DNA from: Methylobacterium nonmethylotrophicum
GTDB lineage: Bacteria; Pseudomonadota; Alphaproteobacteria; Rhizobiales; Beijerinckiaceae
Reading direction: 5' to 3'
NCBI RefSeq assembly: GCF_004745635.1
Contig: NZ_SRLB01000004.1
Location: 400,219-464,218 of the forward strand
Length of the DNA: 64,000 nt
The notes under the pieces were generated by a model. That model was not told the DNA's origin. It did no database searches and worked only from the letters and a program-made list of their open reading frames with translations. Positions 26,034 through 34,521 of the stretch are shown one piece after another. Both the position numbers and the translations under genes were made by a program. Each line of letters begins with the position of its first letter. Position 1 is the first letter of the stretch.

Positions 26034-26966
26034 TCAGCATGACCGGCAGGGCATCCGGGTCCAGCGGCCGGCATAGTCGTTCGCCTCGAACTCTGCCGCT
26101 ATGAAGGCGATGAACGAGCGCACCTTGGCCGAGAGGTGCTTGCGGGTCGGATAGGCGAAGTTGATGCGCAGCCGCGGCAAGTCCCACTCGTCGAGCACCG
26201 GCACCAGGCGCCCGGCCGCGACGTCGTCGTGGACGATGTAGGTCGGCTGCACCAGGATCCCCATGCCGTTGAGCGCTGCGGCGCGCAGGATCTGGCCATC
26301 GTTCGATTCGAGCAGGCCGTGGGCCGGCACCCGCACCGTCTCGTCCCCGCGGGTGAAGCTCAGCTCGTTGGGGTTGTTGGCATAGACGTAGAGAAGCAGC
26401 GCGTACCGCGCGAGGTCGTGCGGGTGGGCCGGGATCCCGTGGGCCGCGAGGTAGGACGGGGAGGCGGTCAGGATGCGCCGCGTCTCGGCGAGGCGCCGGA
26501 TGGTGATGGCGCGGTCGGGCTCGAACTCGCGGGTGCGGATCGCGACGTCGATGCCGGCATCGATCAGGTCGACGTAGCGGTTCGAGATCTCGACGTGGAC
26601 GCGCACGTTGGGATAGCGCGCGTGGTAGGCCGGCAGGCGCGGCGCGATGTGCAGGAGCCCGAAGGACAGCGACGCGCTGACCCGCAGGAGCCCGCTCGGG
26701 GCGAGGACCGCCCCCGTCACCTCCGCCTCGCTGTCGGCGACGTCGGCCAGGATGCCGCGGGCGCGGGTAAGCAGCTTGGCGCCCTCGTCGGTGAGCGAGA
26801 GGGTGCGGGTGCTGCGCCGGACCAGCAGCACGCCGAGGCGCTCCTCCAGCGCCGCCAGGGTGCGGCTCGCCGCGGCGACCGAGAGGCCGCGGGCCTGGGC
26901 GGCGCCGCTGATGCTGCCGGCCTCCGCCACCGCCACCAGGAGATCGAGCTGGCCGAGCCGGTCCAT
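26034..26966 (-). CDS. LysR-family regulator of the hydroxyquinol cluster
   Basis: This 310-aa LysR regulator has the winged helix-turn-helix at about residues 3-60 ('LDLLVAVAEAGSISGAAQAR', 'AAASRTLAALEERL') and a normal effector domain. ATG 26966 is preferred; the longer frame needs a TTG at 26984. It is transcribed away from the Dabb/maleylacetate reductase operon across about 110 bp, the standard position for a LysR activator of an aromatic-degradation operon. The effector is probably a pathway intermediate. The regulatory target is inferred from position. Confidence 0.88.
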   Translation of the reverse strand: MDRLGQLDLLVAVAEAGSISGAAQARGLSVAAASRTLAALEERLGVLLVRRSTRTLSLTDEGAKLLTRARGILADVADSEAEVTGAVLAPSGLLRVSASLSFGLLHIAPRLPAYHARYPNVRVHVEISNRYVDLIDAGIDVAIRTREFEPDRAITIRRLAETRRILTASPSYLAAHGIPAHPHDLARYALLLYVYANNPNELSFTRGDETVRVPAHGLLESNDGQILRAAALNGMGILVQPTYIVHDDVAAGRLVPVLDEWDLPRLRINFAYPTRKHLSAKVRSFIAFIAAEFEANDYAGRWTRMPCRSC

Positions 26967-27077
26967 TTGTCTCGCTCTGCGCAAAAGTGATTCACGATCG
27001 GGTCATCTTATGCGGTGCCCGCGAAAAACTTAAAAATCTCCCTGACGGCGCCGGAGGGCGCCGCGGGGAGGGACGCC

Positions 27078-27383
27078 ATGATCAAGCACATCGTGATGTG
27101 GCGGGTGGCCGGCGCCTCGCCGGACGAGCGGGCGGGCAATGCCGAGCGCATCCGCAGCGCCTTCGAGGGCCTGCGCGGCAAGATCCCGGGCCTCCTGCAC
27201 ATCGAGGTGGGCCTCGACCGCAGCCGGATCGAGTACGCCTGCGACGTAGTGCTCTACAGCGAGTTCGATTCGGACGCCGCCCTCGACCGCTACCGCGACC
27301 ATCCCGAGCACGGGCGGGTGCGGGCGGAGATCGAGGGCCTGCGGATCACCCGCCACCAGGTCGATTACGCGGTGGGGGCCTGA
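27078..27383 (+). CDS. Dabb (stress-responsive alpha/beta barrel) protein
   Basis: This 101-aa ferredoxin-like dimeric barrel protein of the Dabb family is recognised by 'MIKHIVMWRVAG' at the N-terminus and 'DVVLYSEFDSDAALDRYRDH' followed by 'HPEHGRVR'. Such domains occur in small enzymes or accessory proteins of aromatic and polyketide metabolism. A G-rich ribosome site precedes ATG 27078, and a 7-bp GC hairpin (27046-27063) lies in its leader. It is the first gene of the operon, 2 nt before the maleylacetate reductase start. The exact role is unknown. Confidence 0.82.
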   Translation: MIKHIVMWRVAGASPDERAGNAERIRSAFEGLRGKIPGLLHIEVGLDRSRIEYACDVVLYSEFDSDAALDRYRDHPEHGRVRAEIEGLRITRHQVDYAVGA

Positions 27384-27385
27384 CC

Positions 27386-28450
27386 ATGGAGCCGTTCCGC
27401 TTCCCCGGCCTGCCGACCCGCGTGGTCTTCGGCCACGGCACGCTCGCCAAGGTCGGCGACGAGATGGAGCGCCTCGGGCGGAAGCGCGCGGTGGTGCTGG
27501 CGACCCCGCCGCAACGCGGCCAGGCCGAGGCGCTGGCCGCCCTCCTCGGGGATCGCGCCGCCGGCGTGATCGCAGACGCCGTGATGCACACCCCCGTCGC
27601 GGTGACGGACGGCGCGCTCGCGCAGCTGCGCGCCCTCGACGCCGATTGCCTGGTGGCCGTCGGCGGCGGCTCGACCACCGGCCTGTCGAAGGCGCTCGCC
27701 TTGCGCACCGACCTCGACCAGATCGTCGTGCCGACGACCTATGCGGGGTCCGAGATGACGCCGATCCTGGGCGAGACCCGGGACGGCACCAAGACGACGC
27801 AGAAATCCCCAAAGATCCTGCCGGAGGTGGTCGTCTACGACGTCGACCTGACGCTCGGGTTGCCGGTAGCCTTGAGCGCCACCTCGGGCATGAACGCCAT
27901 CGCCCATGCGGTCGAGGCGCTCTATGCCGAGGACCGCAACCCGATCGTCTCGCTGATGGCCGAGGAGGCGATCCGGGCCCTCGCCCGGGCCCTGCCGGTC
28001 ATCGTCGCCGACCCGCAGGATCGCGCGGCGCGGTCCGACGCGCTCTACGGCGCTTGGCTCGCCGGCGCCTGCCTCGGCACGGTCGGCATGGCGCTGCACC
28101 ACAAGCTCTGCCACGTGCTCGGCGGCACCTTCGACCTGCCCCACGCCGAGACCCACACGGTCGTGCTGCCGCACGCGGTTGCCTACAACGCGCCCGCCGT
28201 CCCCGACGCCATGGCGCGGGTCGCCCGGGCGCTCGGGGCTTCGAGCGCCGCGCAAGGCCTCTACGACCTCGCCGCGCGGCTCGGCGCCCCGACGGCGCTC
28301 GAAGCCCTCGGCATGCCGGAGGCCGGGCTCGAGCGGGCGGCGGACGCCGCGGTGGCGAGTCCTTACCCGAATCCGCGGTCCCTCGCGCGCGATGGGATCC
28401 GCCGGCTCCTCGACGACGCCTATCATGGGCGCCGGCCGGACGCGGCCTGA
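27386..28450 (+). CDS. maleylacetate reductase
   Basis: This 354-aa iron-type alcohol dehydrogenase superfamily enzyme reduces maleylacetate to 3-oxoadipate with NAD(P)H. The N-terminal dinucleotide region includes 'DCLVAVGGGSTTGLSKALAL' (GGGS). The metal/substrate helices 'SATSGMNAIAHAVEALYA' and 'LHHKLCHVLGGTFDLPHAET' carry the histidines typical of maleylacetate reductases. ATG 27386 is 2 nt after the Dabb stop. The next gene encodes hydroxyquinol 1,2-dioxygenase, which makes this enzyme's substrate, so the assignment is well supported by context. Confidence 0.92.
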   Translation: MEPFRFPGLPTRVVFGHGTLAKVGDEMERLGRKRAVVLATPPQRGQAEALAALLGDRAAGVIADAVMHTPVAVTDGALAQLRALDADCLVAVGGGSTTGLSKALALRTDLDQIVVPTTYAGSEMTPILGETRDGTKTTQKSPKILPEVVVYDVDLTLGLPVALSATSGMNAIAHAVEALYAEDRNPIVSLMAEEAIRALARALPVIVADPQDRAARSDALYGAWLAGACLGTVGMALHHKLCHVLGGTFDLPHAETHTVVLPHAVAYNAPAVPDAMARVARALGASSAAQGLYDLAARLGAPTALEALGMPEAGLERAADAAVASPYPNPRSLARDGIRRLLDDAYHGRRPDAA

Positions 28451-28505
28451 GCGACGACCGGGCCTACGCCCGGGAGACAACAAGACCAGACAGGGAGGTT
28501 CGCCG

Positions 28506-29369
28506 ATGCGCGACTTCAACGAGCACACCATCACCCAGGCGGTGGTCGACCGGTTCGCCGACACGCCGGACCCGCGCCTGAAGACGATCGTGACGAGCCT
28601 GGTGCGCCACCTGCACGACTTCGTGCGCGACGTCGACCTGACCTTCGAGGAGTGGCAGGCCGGCATCGCCTTCCTGACCCGCACCGGCCATCTCTGCGAC
28701 CAGCACCGGCAGGAATTCATCCTGCTCTCCGACACCCTCGGCGTCTCGATGCTGGTCGACGCCATCAACCACCGCATGCCGGAGGGCGCGACCGAGACGA
28801 CGGTGCTCGGGCCGTTCTACGTCGAGGCGGCGCCCGAGCGGCCGAACGGCGCGGACATCGCCGGCCCGCTCGAGGGCACGCCGCTCCTCGTCACCGGCTC
28901 GGTCGCCTCGGCCGGCGGCCGTCCGCTCGCGGGCGCCACGGTCGATGTCTGGCACGCCGACGAGGACGGCGCCTACGACGTGCAGCAGCTCGATGCACTC
29001 GGTGGCCTCGCCGGCCGGGCGCAGTTCCGCACCGACGCGGAGGGGCGCTTCCATTTCTGGACCATCGTGCCGGCCTGGTACCCGATCCCCGATGACGGCC
29101 CGGTCGGCGACATGCTCAAGGCCACCGGCCGCCACCCGAACCGCCCGGCCCACGTGCATTTCATGATCGGCGCCGAGGGGCACGAGACCCTGATCACCCA
29201 CGTCTTCGCGGCGGACAGCCCGTGGCTCGATTCCGACGCGGTGTTCGGGGTGAAGAACTCGCTCATTGCGGAGTTCGCGGAGCACCCGGCCGGCACGGCG
29301 CCGGACGGACGGAAGATGGACAAGCCGTACCGGCACCTGGCCTACGATTTCGGCCTCAAGGCGAAGTGA
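28506..29369 (+). CDS. hydroxyquinol 1,2-dioxygenase (intradiol)
   Basis: This 287-aa non-heme Fe(III) intradiol dioxygenase opens hydroxyquinol (1,2,4-trihydroxybenzene) to maleylacetate. It has the helical N-terminal dimerisation domain (about residues 1-95) and the catalytic beta-sandwich, with iron ligands expected in 'LGPFYVE' (Tyr), 'IVPAWYPIPDDGPV' (Tyr) and 'HPNRPAHVHFMI' (two His). 'TETTVLGPFYVEAAPE' is typical of hydroxyquinol rather than catechol enzymes. It follows maleylacetate reductase by 55 nt. Substrate choice is supported by the neighbour rather than proven. Confidence 0.92.
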   Translation: MRDFNEHTITQAVVDRFADTPDPRLKTIVTSLVRHLHDFVRDVDLTFEEWQAGIAFLTRTGHLCDQHRQEFILLSDTLGVSMLVDAINHRMPEGATETTVLGPFYVEAAPERPNGADIAGPLEGTPLLVTGSVASAGGRPLAGATVDVWHADEDGAYDVQQLDALGGLAGRAQFRTDAEGRFHFWTIVPAWYPIPDDGPVGDMLKATGRHPNRPAHVHFMIGAEGHETLITHVFAADSPWLDSDAVFGVKNSLIAEFAEHPAGTAPDGRKMDKPYRHLAYDFGLKAK

Positions 29370-29417
29370 GGGCCGGCCGGACCTCGGCCCGGACCGGAAT
29401 CCGATCTCTCCCACCCG

Positions 29418-29557
29418 CGACCTCATCCTGAGGTGACCGGCGATCGAAGATCGATTCGATCTTTGATCGACGGCCTCGAAGGAGGGTTCCAGACGTCTCT
29501 GCGATCCCTGGAGCCCTCCTTCGAGGCACGCTTCGCGTGCACCTCAGGATGAGGTCG
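29418..29557. repeat. REP-A palindromic element, copy 1
   Basis: Outer arms CGACCTCATCCTGAGGTG (29418-29435) and its exact complement (29540-29557) enclose a second inverted repeat built on CCTCGAAGGAGGG and CCCTCCTTCGAGG. It lies in the gap between the dioxygenase and monooxygenase genes, so it would be transcribed as a strong hairpin within the operon. The same family occurs at 41675-41783 and as a minimal hairpin at 36615-36650. Confidence 0.85.
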
Positions 29558-29623
29558 TGGGCGGGACAAGCCGCAACAAGAAAAACCCCGAATCCCCGAA
29601 GGCCAAGCAAGGGAGCCAACGCC

Positions 29624-31390
29624 ATGATCGAAACCGACGTTCTCGTCGTCGGCTCGGGGCCGGCCGGATCGACCGCCGCCCTCGCGCTCTCGACCTACGG
29701 CATCCGCAACATCCTGGTCACCAAGTACCGCTGGCTCGCCGACACGCCGCGGGCCCACATCACCAACCAGCGCACCATGGAGGTGTTCCGCGACCTCGGC
29801 ATCGAGCGCGAGGTGGCGCAGCAGGGGGCGCCGCAGGAGCTGATGGGCGACACGGTGTTCTGCACCTCGCTGGCCGGCGAGGAGCTGGGGCGGCTGCAAT
29901 CCTGGGGCACGCATCCGAACCGGCAGGCCGATTACGACCTCGCCAGCCCCTCGAAGATGTGCGACGTGCCCCAGACGCTGCTGGAGCCCGTCGTGCTCGG
30001 CGCCGCGGCGGCGCGCGGCACGCGGGTGCGCTTCGACACCGAGTATCTCGGGCTTGAGCAGGACCAGGACGGCGTCACCGCGACGGTGCGCGACCGGCTC
30101 TCGGGCAACGAGTACCGCATCCGCGCCAAGTACCTGATCGGCGCCGACGGCGGCCGCTCGAAGGTGGCGGAGGATATCGGCCTGCCGTTCGAGGGCCGGA
30201 TGGGCGTCGCCGGCTCGATGAACATCGTGTTCAAGGCGGATCTCTCGCGCTACGTCGCGCACCGCCCGAGCGTGCTCTACTGGGTGCTGCAGCCGGGCTC
30301 GCAGATCGGCGGCATCGGCATGGGGCTGGTGCGGATGGTGCGCCCCTGGGACGAGTGGCTGATCGTCTGGGGCTACGACATCGACGGGCCGCCACCCCAG
30401 GTCGACGAGGCCGAGGCGACGCGCATCGCCCGCTCGCTGATCGGCGACGAGACGATCCCGATCAGCATCCAGTCGACTTCGACCTGGACGGTGAACCACC
30501 TCTATGCCACCCGCTACGCGCAAGGCCGGGTGTTCTGCATGGGCGACGCGGTCCATCGCCATCCGCCGTCGAACGGGCTCGGCTCCAACACCTCGGTGCA
30601 GGACGCCTACAACCTCGCCTGGAAGCTCGCCTTCGTGCTGAAGGGCCAGGCCGATCCCGCCCTCCTCGACAGCTACGACGCCGAGCGCGCCCCGGTCGGC
30701 CGCCAGATCGTCACCCGGGCGAACAAGAGCATCGAGGAGTTCGGCCCGATCTTCTCGGCGCTGAACTTCGACGCCGGTGACCCCGAGGCGATGCGCGCCG
30801 GCATGGCCGAGCACGGGGCCGACACGCCCGCCGGCGAGGCCTGCCGCGCCGCCCTCTCCCGGGCGATCGCCGCCAAGAGCTACGAGTTCAACTGCCACGG
30901 CGTCGAGATGAACCGGCGCTACGCCTCCGCGGCGGTGGCGCCGGACGGCACGCCCGAGCCTGCCTATCCGCGCGACCCGGAACTCTACTACGCGGCGACG
31001 ACCTGGCCCGGCGCGCGCCTGCCCCATGCCTGGCTCACCGACCGGGCGGGCCGCCGGATCTCGACCCTCGACCTCGTCGGGCGGGGCCGCTTCACCCTGC
31101 TCACCGGCATCCGCGGCGAGGCCGCGTGGCGCGAGGCGGCGCGAGGCGCCGCCGCGGAGCACGGAATCGCGCTCCCTGTCGTGGCGATCGGCCCGGGCCG
31201 CGAGACCGCCGACCCGTTCGGCGACTGGGCGGCGCTCCGCGAGGTCACGGAATCCGGCGCGATCCTGGTGCGGCCGGACGGGCACGTCGCCTGGCGGGCG
31301 CGGGACGCGGCCGGGGCGGCGGGGCTCGGGGCGGCCGTGGGGCAGGTGCTCGGGAAAGGCCGCGTGCCGGCGCTGCGTGCGGCCGAGTAG
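29624..31390 (+). CDS. FAD-dependent phenol monooxygenase (TfdB-like)
   Basis: This 588-aa single-component aromatic hydroxylase resembles 2,4-dichlorophenol 6-monooxygenase and resorcinol-type hydroxylases. Motifs: FAD Rossmann 'VLVVGSGPAGSTAALALSTY' (about residues 6-25), 'YLIGADGGRSKVAEDIG' (DG motif) and 'GRVFCMGDAVHRHPPSNGLG' (second FAD motif), then a C-terminal thioredoxin-like domain. ATG 29624 has GGGAG upstream. In this cluster it probably hydroxylates a phenol such as resorcinol to hydroxyquinol, feeding the two enzymes upstream. The family is confident, the substrate inferred. Confidence 0.9.
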   Translation: MIETDVLVVGSGPAGSTAALALSTYGIRNILVTKYRWLADTPRAHITNQRTMEVFRDLGIEREVAQQGAPQELMGDTVFCTSLAGEELGRLQSWGTHPNRQADYDLASPSKMCDVPQTLLEPVVLGAAAARGTRVRFDTEYLGLEQDQDGVTATVRDRLSGNEYRIRAKYLIGADGGRSKVAEDIGLPFEGRMGVAGSMNIVFKADLSRYVAHRPSVLYWVLQPGSQIGGIGMGLVRMVRPWDEWLIVWGYDIDGPPPQVDEAEATRIARSLIGDETIPISIQSTSTWTVNHLYATRYAQGRVFCMGDAVHRHPPSNGLGSNTSVQDAYNLAWKLAFVLKGQADPALLDSYDAERAPVGRQIVTRANKSIEEFGPIFSALNFDAGDPEAMRAGMAEHGADTPAGEACRAALSRAIAAKSYEFNCHGVEMNRRYASAAVAPDGTPEPAYPRDPELYYAATTWPGARLPHAWLTDRAGRRISTLDLVGRGRFTLLTGIRGEAAWREAARGAAAEHGIALPVVAIGPGRETADPFGDWAALREVTESGAILVRPDGHVAWRARDAAGAAGLGAAVGQVLGKGRVPALRAAE

Positions 31391-31401
31391 GGCGCGGATG
31401 T

Positions 31402-31606
31402 CTCCTCTCCCCGCGGGCGGGGAGAGGACTTCACCCCCCTTGTCGGGGGTGAAGTGAGCGCAGGCGGAGCCGAAGCGAGGGTGAGGGGGAGGTGCCGAAT
31501 GAGGCAATTCCGGAAGCACCCCCTCACCCTCGCGGCGAACCTGCGGTTCGCTGCTCCCTGAGCCCCTTCGGAGCTCAGGCCTCTCCCCGCCCGCGGGGAG
31601 AGGAGG
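31402..31606. repeat. compound inverted repeat between monooxygenase and MFS genes
   Basis: Arms TCTCCTCTCCCCGCGGGCGG (from 31401) and their complement (about 31579-31606) flank a further hairpin at 31428-31457 built on CTTCACCCCC and GGGGGTGAAG. Each outer arm is itself palindromic (31404-31427). No gene is present. This is another member of the intergenic C/G-tract repeats of this window and could act as an operon-internal processing or attenuation site. Confidence 0.8.
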
Positions 31607-31749
31607 ATGCACACGGCGCGACGTATGCATCTTCAAACACGGGACAATGAAGAATTCGACGTGCACGGAACAGGAGCGTCGATACGATAACAAGACGACC
31701 CCGGCCAACGGGGCAATCCGGAACCATCCACCAACGGGAGGAGACCGTC

Positions 31750-33036
31750 ATGAGCGAGATAACCACCCCATCGGTAACAGCCGCCGCCCCGGCCGGGAGC
31801 GGCGGGATCTGGATCTCGGAGCTCGCGCCCAAGGAGAAGCGGGCGCTCGGCGCCTGCGTCGGCGGCTGGGCGCTCGACGCCATGGACGTCCAGCTCTACA
31901 GCTTCGTCATCCCGACCCTGATCGCCACCTGGGGCGTCACCCGCGCCGAGGCCGGGGCGCTCGGCACCGCGGCGCTCCTCACCTCCGCCATCGGCGGCTG
32001 GCTCGCCGGCTTCCTCGCCGACCGCTGGGGCCGGGTGCGCACCCTGCAGATCGCGATCCTGTGGTTTGCCGGCTTCACCTTCCTGTCGGGCCTCGCACAG
32101 AGCTTCGAGCAGCTCTTCGCGGCCCGCGCCCTCATGGGCCTCGGCTTCGGCGGCGAGTGGGCAGCGGGCGCCGTTCTGCTCGGCGAGACCATCCGGCCGG
32201 AGCACCGCGGCAAGGCGCTCGGCACCATGCAGTCGGGCTGGGCGATCGGCTGGGGCGCCGCCGCGCTCCTCTACACCCTGTTCTTCTCGCTGATGCCACC
32301 CGAGACCGCGTGGCGGGCCCTGTTCTTCGTCGGCATCGCGCCGGCCTTCCTGGTGTTCTTCCTGCGCCGCTACGTCGAGGAGCCGGAGGTCTACAAGGCC
32401 TCGCAGGCGCAGATCGCCGCGACCGGCGACAAACCGTCCTTCTTCGAGATCTTCCGGCCGCCGCTGCTGCGCATCACGCTGCTCGGCGCGCTGATGAGCA
32501 CTGGGGCGCAGGGCGGCTACTTCGCGGTGACGACCTGGCTGCCGACCTTCCTGCGCACCGAGCGCGGCCTGTCGGTGATGAATTCCGGCGGCTACCTCGC
32601 GGTGCTGATCGTCGGCTCGTTCTGCGGCTACCTCGCGGGCGCCTACCTCGCCGACCGGATCGGCCGACGCGCCACCTTCCTGGTCTTCGCCATCGGGGCG
32701 GGCGTGGTGGTGACGACCTACACGATGGTGCCGTTCGGCGACGCCGCGATGCTAGTGCTCGGCTTCCCCCTCGGCTTCTTCGCCTCGGGCGTGTTCAGCG
32801 CCATGGGAGCGTTCTTCACCGAGCAGTTCCCGACCCGGGTGCGCGGCGTCGGCCAGGGCTTCGCCTACAATTTCGGCCGCGCGATCGGCGCCATCTTCCC
32901 GACCCTGGTCGGGGTGATCTCGGCCACGATGCCGCTCGGCCAGGCGATCGGCCTGTTCGCGGCGGCGGCCTACGCCACCATGGCCTTCGCGGCGTTCCTC
33001 CTGCCCGAGACCAAGGGCAAAGCGCTCACCGCATGA
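31750..33036 (+). CDS. MFS transporter, sugar-acid/aromatic-acid:H+ symporter type
   Basis: This 428-aa MFS permease has about 12 membrane segments. The loop motif 'LADRWGRVRTLQ' (between helices 2 and 3), 'FAARALMGLGFGGEWAAGAV' (helix 4) and 'LADRIGRRATF' (second half) match the SHS/AAHS-type importers of organic acids. The start with 'LDAMDVQLYSFVIPTL' is typical. It sits between the phenol monooxygenase and a dehydrogenase whose ATG overlaps its stop by 4 nt. It probably imports the aromatic or acidic substrate of the cluster; the substrate is inferred. Confidence 0.88.
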   Translation: MSEITTPSVTAAAPAGSGGIWISELAPKEKRALGACVGGWALDAMDVQLYSFVIPTLIATWGVTRAEAGALGTAALLTSAIGGWLAGFLADRWGRVRTLQIAILWFAGFTFLSGLAQSFEQLFAARALMGLGFGGEWAAGAVLLGETIRPEHRGKALGTMQSGWAIGWGAAALLYTLFFSLMPPETAWRALFFVGIAPAFLVFFLRRYVEEPEVYKASQAQIAATGDKPSFFEIFRPPLLRITLLGALMSTGAQGGYFAVTTWLPTFLRTERGLSVMNSGGYLAVLIVGSFCGYLAGAYLADRIGRRATFLVFAIGAGVVVTTYTMVPFGDAAMLVLGFPLGFFASGVFSAMGAFFTEQFPTRVRGVGQGFAYNFGRAIGAIFPTLVGVISATMPLGQAIGLFAAAAYATMAFAAFLLPETKGKALTA

Positions 33037-33941
33037 CGGAGCCGTTCATGAGCACAGGCTGGATCGGCCTCGGGAAGCTCGGCGCGCCCATGGCCGGCCA
33101 CTTGGCGCGCCACCTCGCGGCGGCGGGTCACCCGCTCCTCGCCCTCGACCGCGACCCCGCCCGGATCGCCGCGGTGCCGGGGGCGGAGGCTGCCGACCTC
33201 GACCGGATCGCGGCCTGCCAGATCGTCATCACCAGCCTGCCCGACGACGCGGCGTTACGCGCCGTCGCCCTCGGGCCGGACGGGCTGATCGCCCGGATGG
33301 CGGAAGGCAGCGTTCTGGTCGAGACCAGCACCGTCTCGCCGGAAACGAGCGCGGAGATCCGCGGGGCGGCCGAGGCGCGGGGGGTCCTCTCCCTCGCCGC
33401 CCCGGTCTCGGGCTCGACGGCGACGGCGGAGGCCGCCGCCCTCACGCTGTTCTGCTCCGGGCCCGAGGCGGCTTTGGAGCGAGCGCGGCCGCTGCTCGCG
33501 ACCTTCGCCCGCACCATCCACAATGTCGGGACGGCCGAGGAGGCGCGCTACCTCAAGCTCGCCATCAACCACTTCGTCGGCTCGACGGCGCAGATCGCCG
33601 CCGAGGCGCTGACGCTCGCCCGCAAGGGCGGCGTCGCCTGGGAGACGATGCTGGCGGTGCTGGGCTCCTCGGTCGCCGCCTCGCCGCTCGTCGCCTACAA
33701 GCTCGACCCCCTGCGCCGGCGCGACTTCACCCCCGCCTTCTCGGTCGCCCAGATGCTCAAGGACATGAGCCTCGCGGTCGCCGCCGGCGAGGCGACCGGC
33801 GTCGCGATGCCGGTGGCCGCGCTCGTGCGCGACCTCTACGCCGCGCAAGGCCGCACCGACCTGCGCGACCTCGACTTCTTCGCCGCCCTGCTGGCCGCCG
33901 AGCGCAAAGCCGGCCTCGGCGAGCCCGACCGACCGGAGTGA
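33033..33941 (+). CDS. 3-hydroxyisobutyrate dehydrogenase-type NAD(P)-dependent oxidoreductase
   Basis: This 302-aa beta-hydroxyacid dehydrogenase has the N-terminal Rossmann motif 'GWIGLGKLGAPMAGHLARHL', the substrate-binding 'APVSGSTATAEAAALTLF', and the catalytic-lysine helix 'EARYLKLAINHFVGS', typical of 3-hydroxyisobutyrate/tartronate semialdehyde reductase-like enzymes. ATG 33033 forms an ATGA overlap with the MFS stop (a second ATG lies at 33048), so the two are translationally coupled. Its role in the aromatic cluster is unclear; it may process a side-chain product. Confidence 0.87.
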   Translation: MTEPFMSTGWIGLGKLGAPMAGHLARHLAAAGHPLLALDRDPARIAAVPGAEAADLDRIAACQIVITSLPDDAALRAVALGPDGLIARMAEGSVLVETSTVSPETSAEIRGAAEARGVLSLAAPVSGSTATAEAAALTLFCSGPEAALERARPLLATFARTIHNVGTAEEARYLKLAINHFVGSTAQIAAEALTLARKGGVAWETMLAVLGSSVAASPLVAYKLDPLRRRDFTPAFSVAQMLKDMSLAVAAGEATGVAMPVAALVRDLYAAQGRTDLRDLDFFAALLAAERKAGLGEPDRPE

Positions 33942-33946
33942 ATCGG

Positions 33947-34246
33947 ATGCCCCACTACGCGATCCACGCCCTCGACCATGCCGGTGCCGTCGAGCGGCGC
34001 CTCGCCCATTACGAGGCGCACAAGACCTATCTCGGCGGGGACCTGCCGGTGCGCATCCTGGTCTCGGGCCCGCTGCTCGCCGAGGACGGCGAGACGATGA
34101 TCGGCAGCCTGTTCATCGTCGAGGCCCCCGACCGGGCGGCGGTCGAGGCCTTCCACGCCGCCGACCCGTTCAAGGCGGCGGGGATCTGGGAGCGCGTCGC
34201 CGTCACGGCGTTCCGGATGCGCCAGGTCGCGCTGCCGCCGGGGTGA
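33947..34246 (+). CDS. YciI-like protein
   Basis: This 99-aa dimeric alpha/beta-barrel protein of the YciI family has the typical start 'MPHYAIHALDHAGAVERR' and ends with 'FKAAGIWERVAVTAFR', containing the conserved His and Asp residues (H7, D10, and the DPF segment). Members include chloromuconolactone dehalogenase-like TftG and otherwise uncharacterised enzymes. ATG 33947 matches family starts; GTG 33938, overlapping the upstream stop, is an alternative. It is the last gene of the aromatic cluster. A lactone- or dienelactone-related role is possible but unproven. Confidence 0.82.
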   Translation: MPHYAIHALDHAGAVERRLAHYEAHKTYLGGDLPVRILVSGPLLAEDGETMIGSLFIVEAPDRAAVEAFHAADPFKAAGIWERVAVTAFRMRQVALPPG

Positions 34247-34521
34247 GCGGTCCGGTCGCCGGGTGGCCGGCCACGGCAGGCCGCGCGCCGGCCCCGTCCC
34301 GGACCCGGACTTAAGTCTCGGACCAAAATCCGAATGGCTCCGCTGTCGCGGTCCGTTTCGTGCGATGCTAGCAGGCAAGCGCGCGACCGGCAGGTTGCGA
34401 GGGGCAGCGAGGGTCCGGCCGACGATGCACCCCCGGGCATCGATCGCGACCGGGAGCACGGGCGCCCGCAGCAAGGGGCGCCTCCTCCGGACCGGATGGA
34501 CGAGACAAAGGAAGCGGGATC

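Noticed and set aside
34247..34521. Riboswitch or RNA gene before frmA
   Set aside because: Only short, weak hairpins are present and no conserved RNA motif was recognised.
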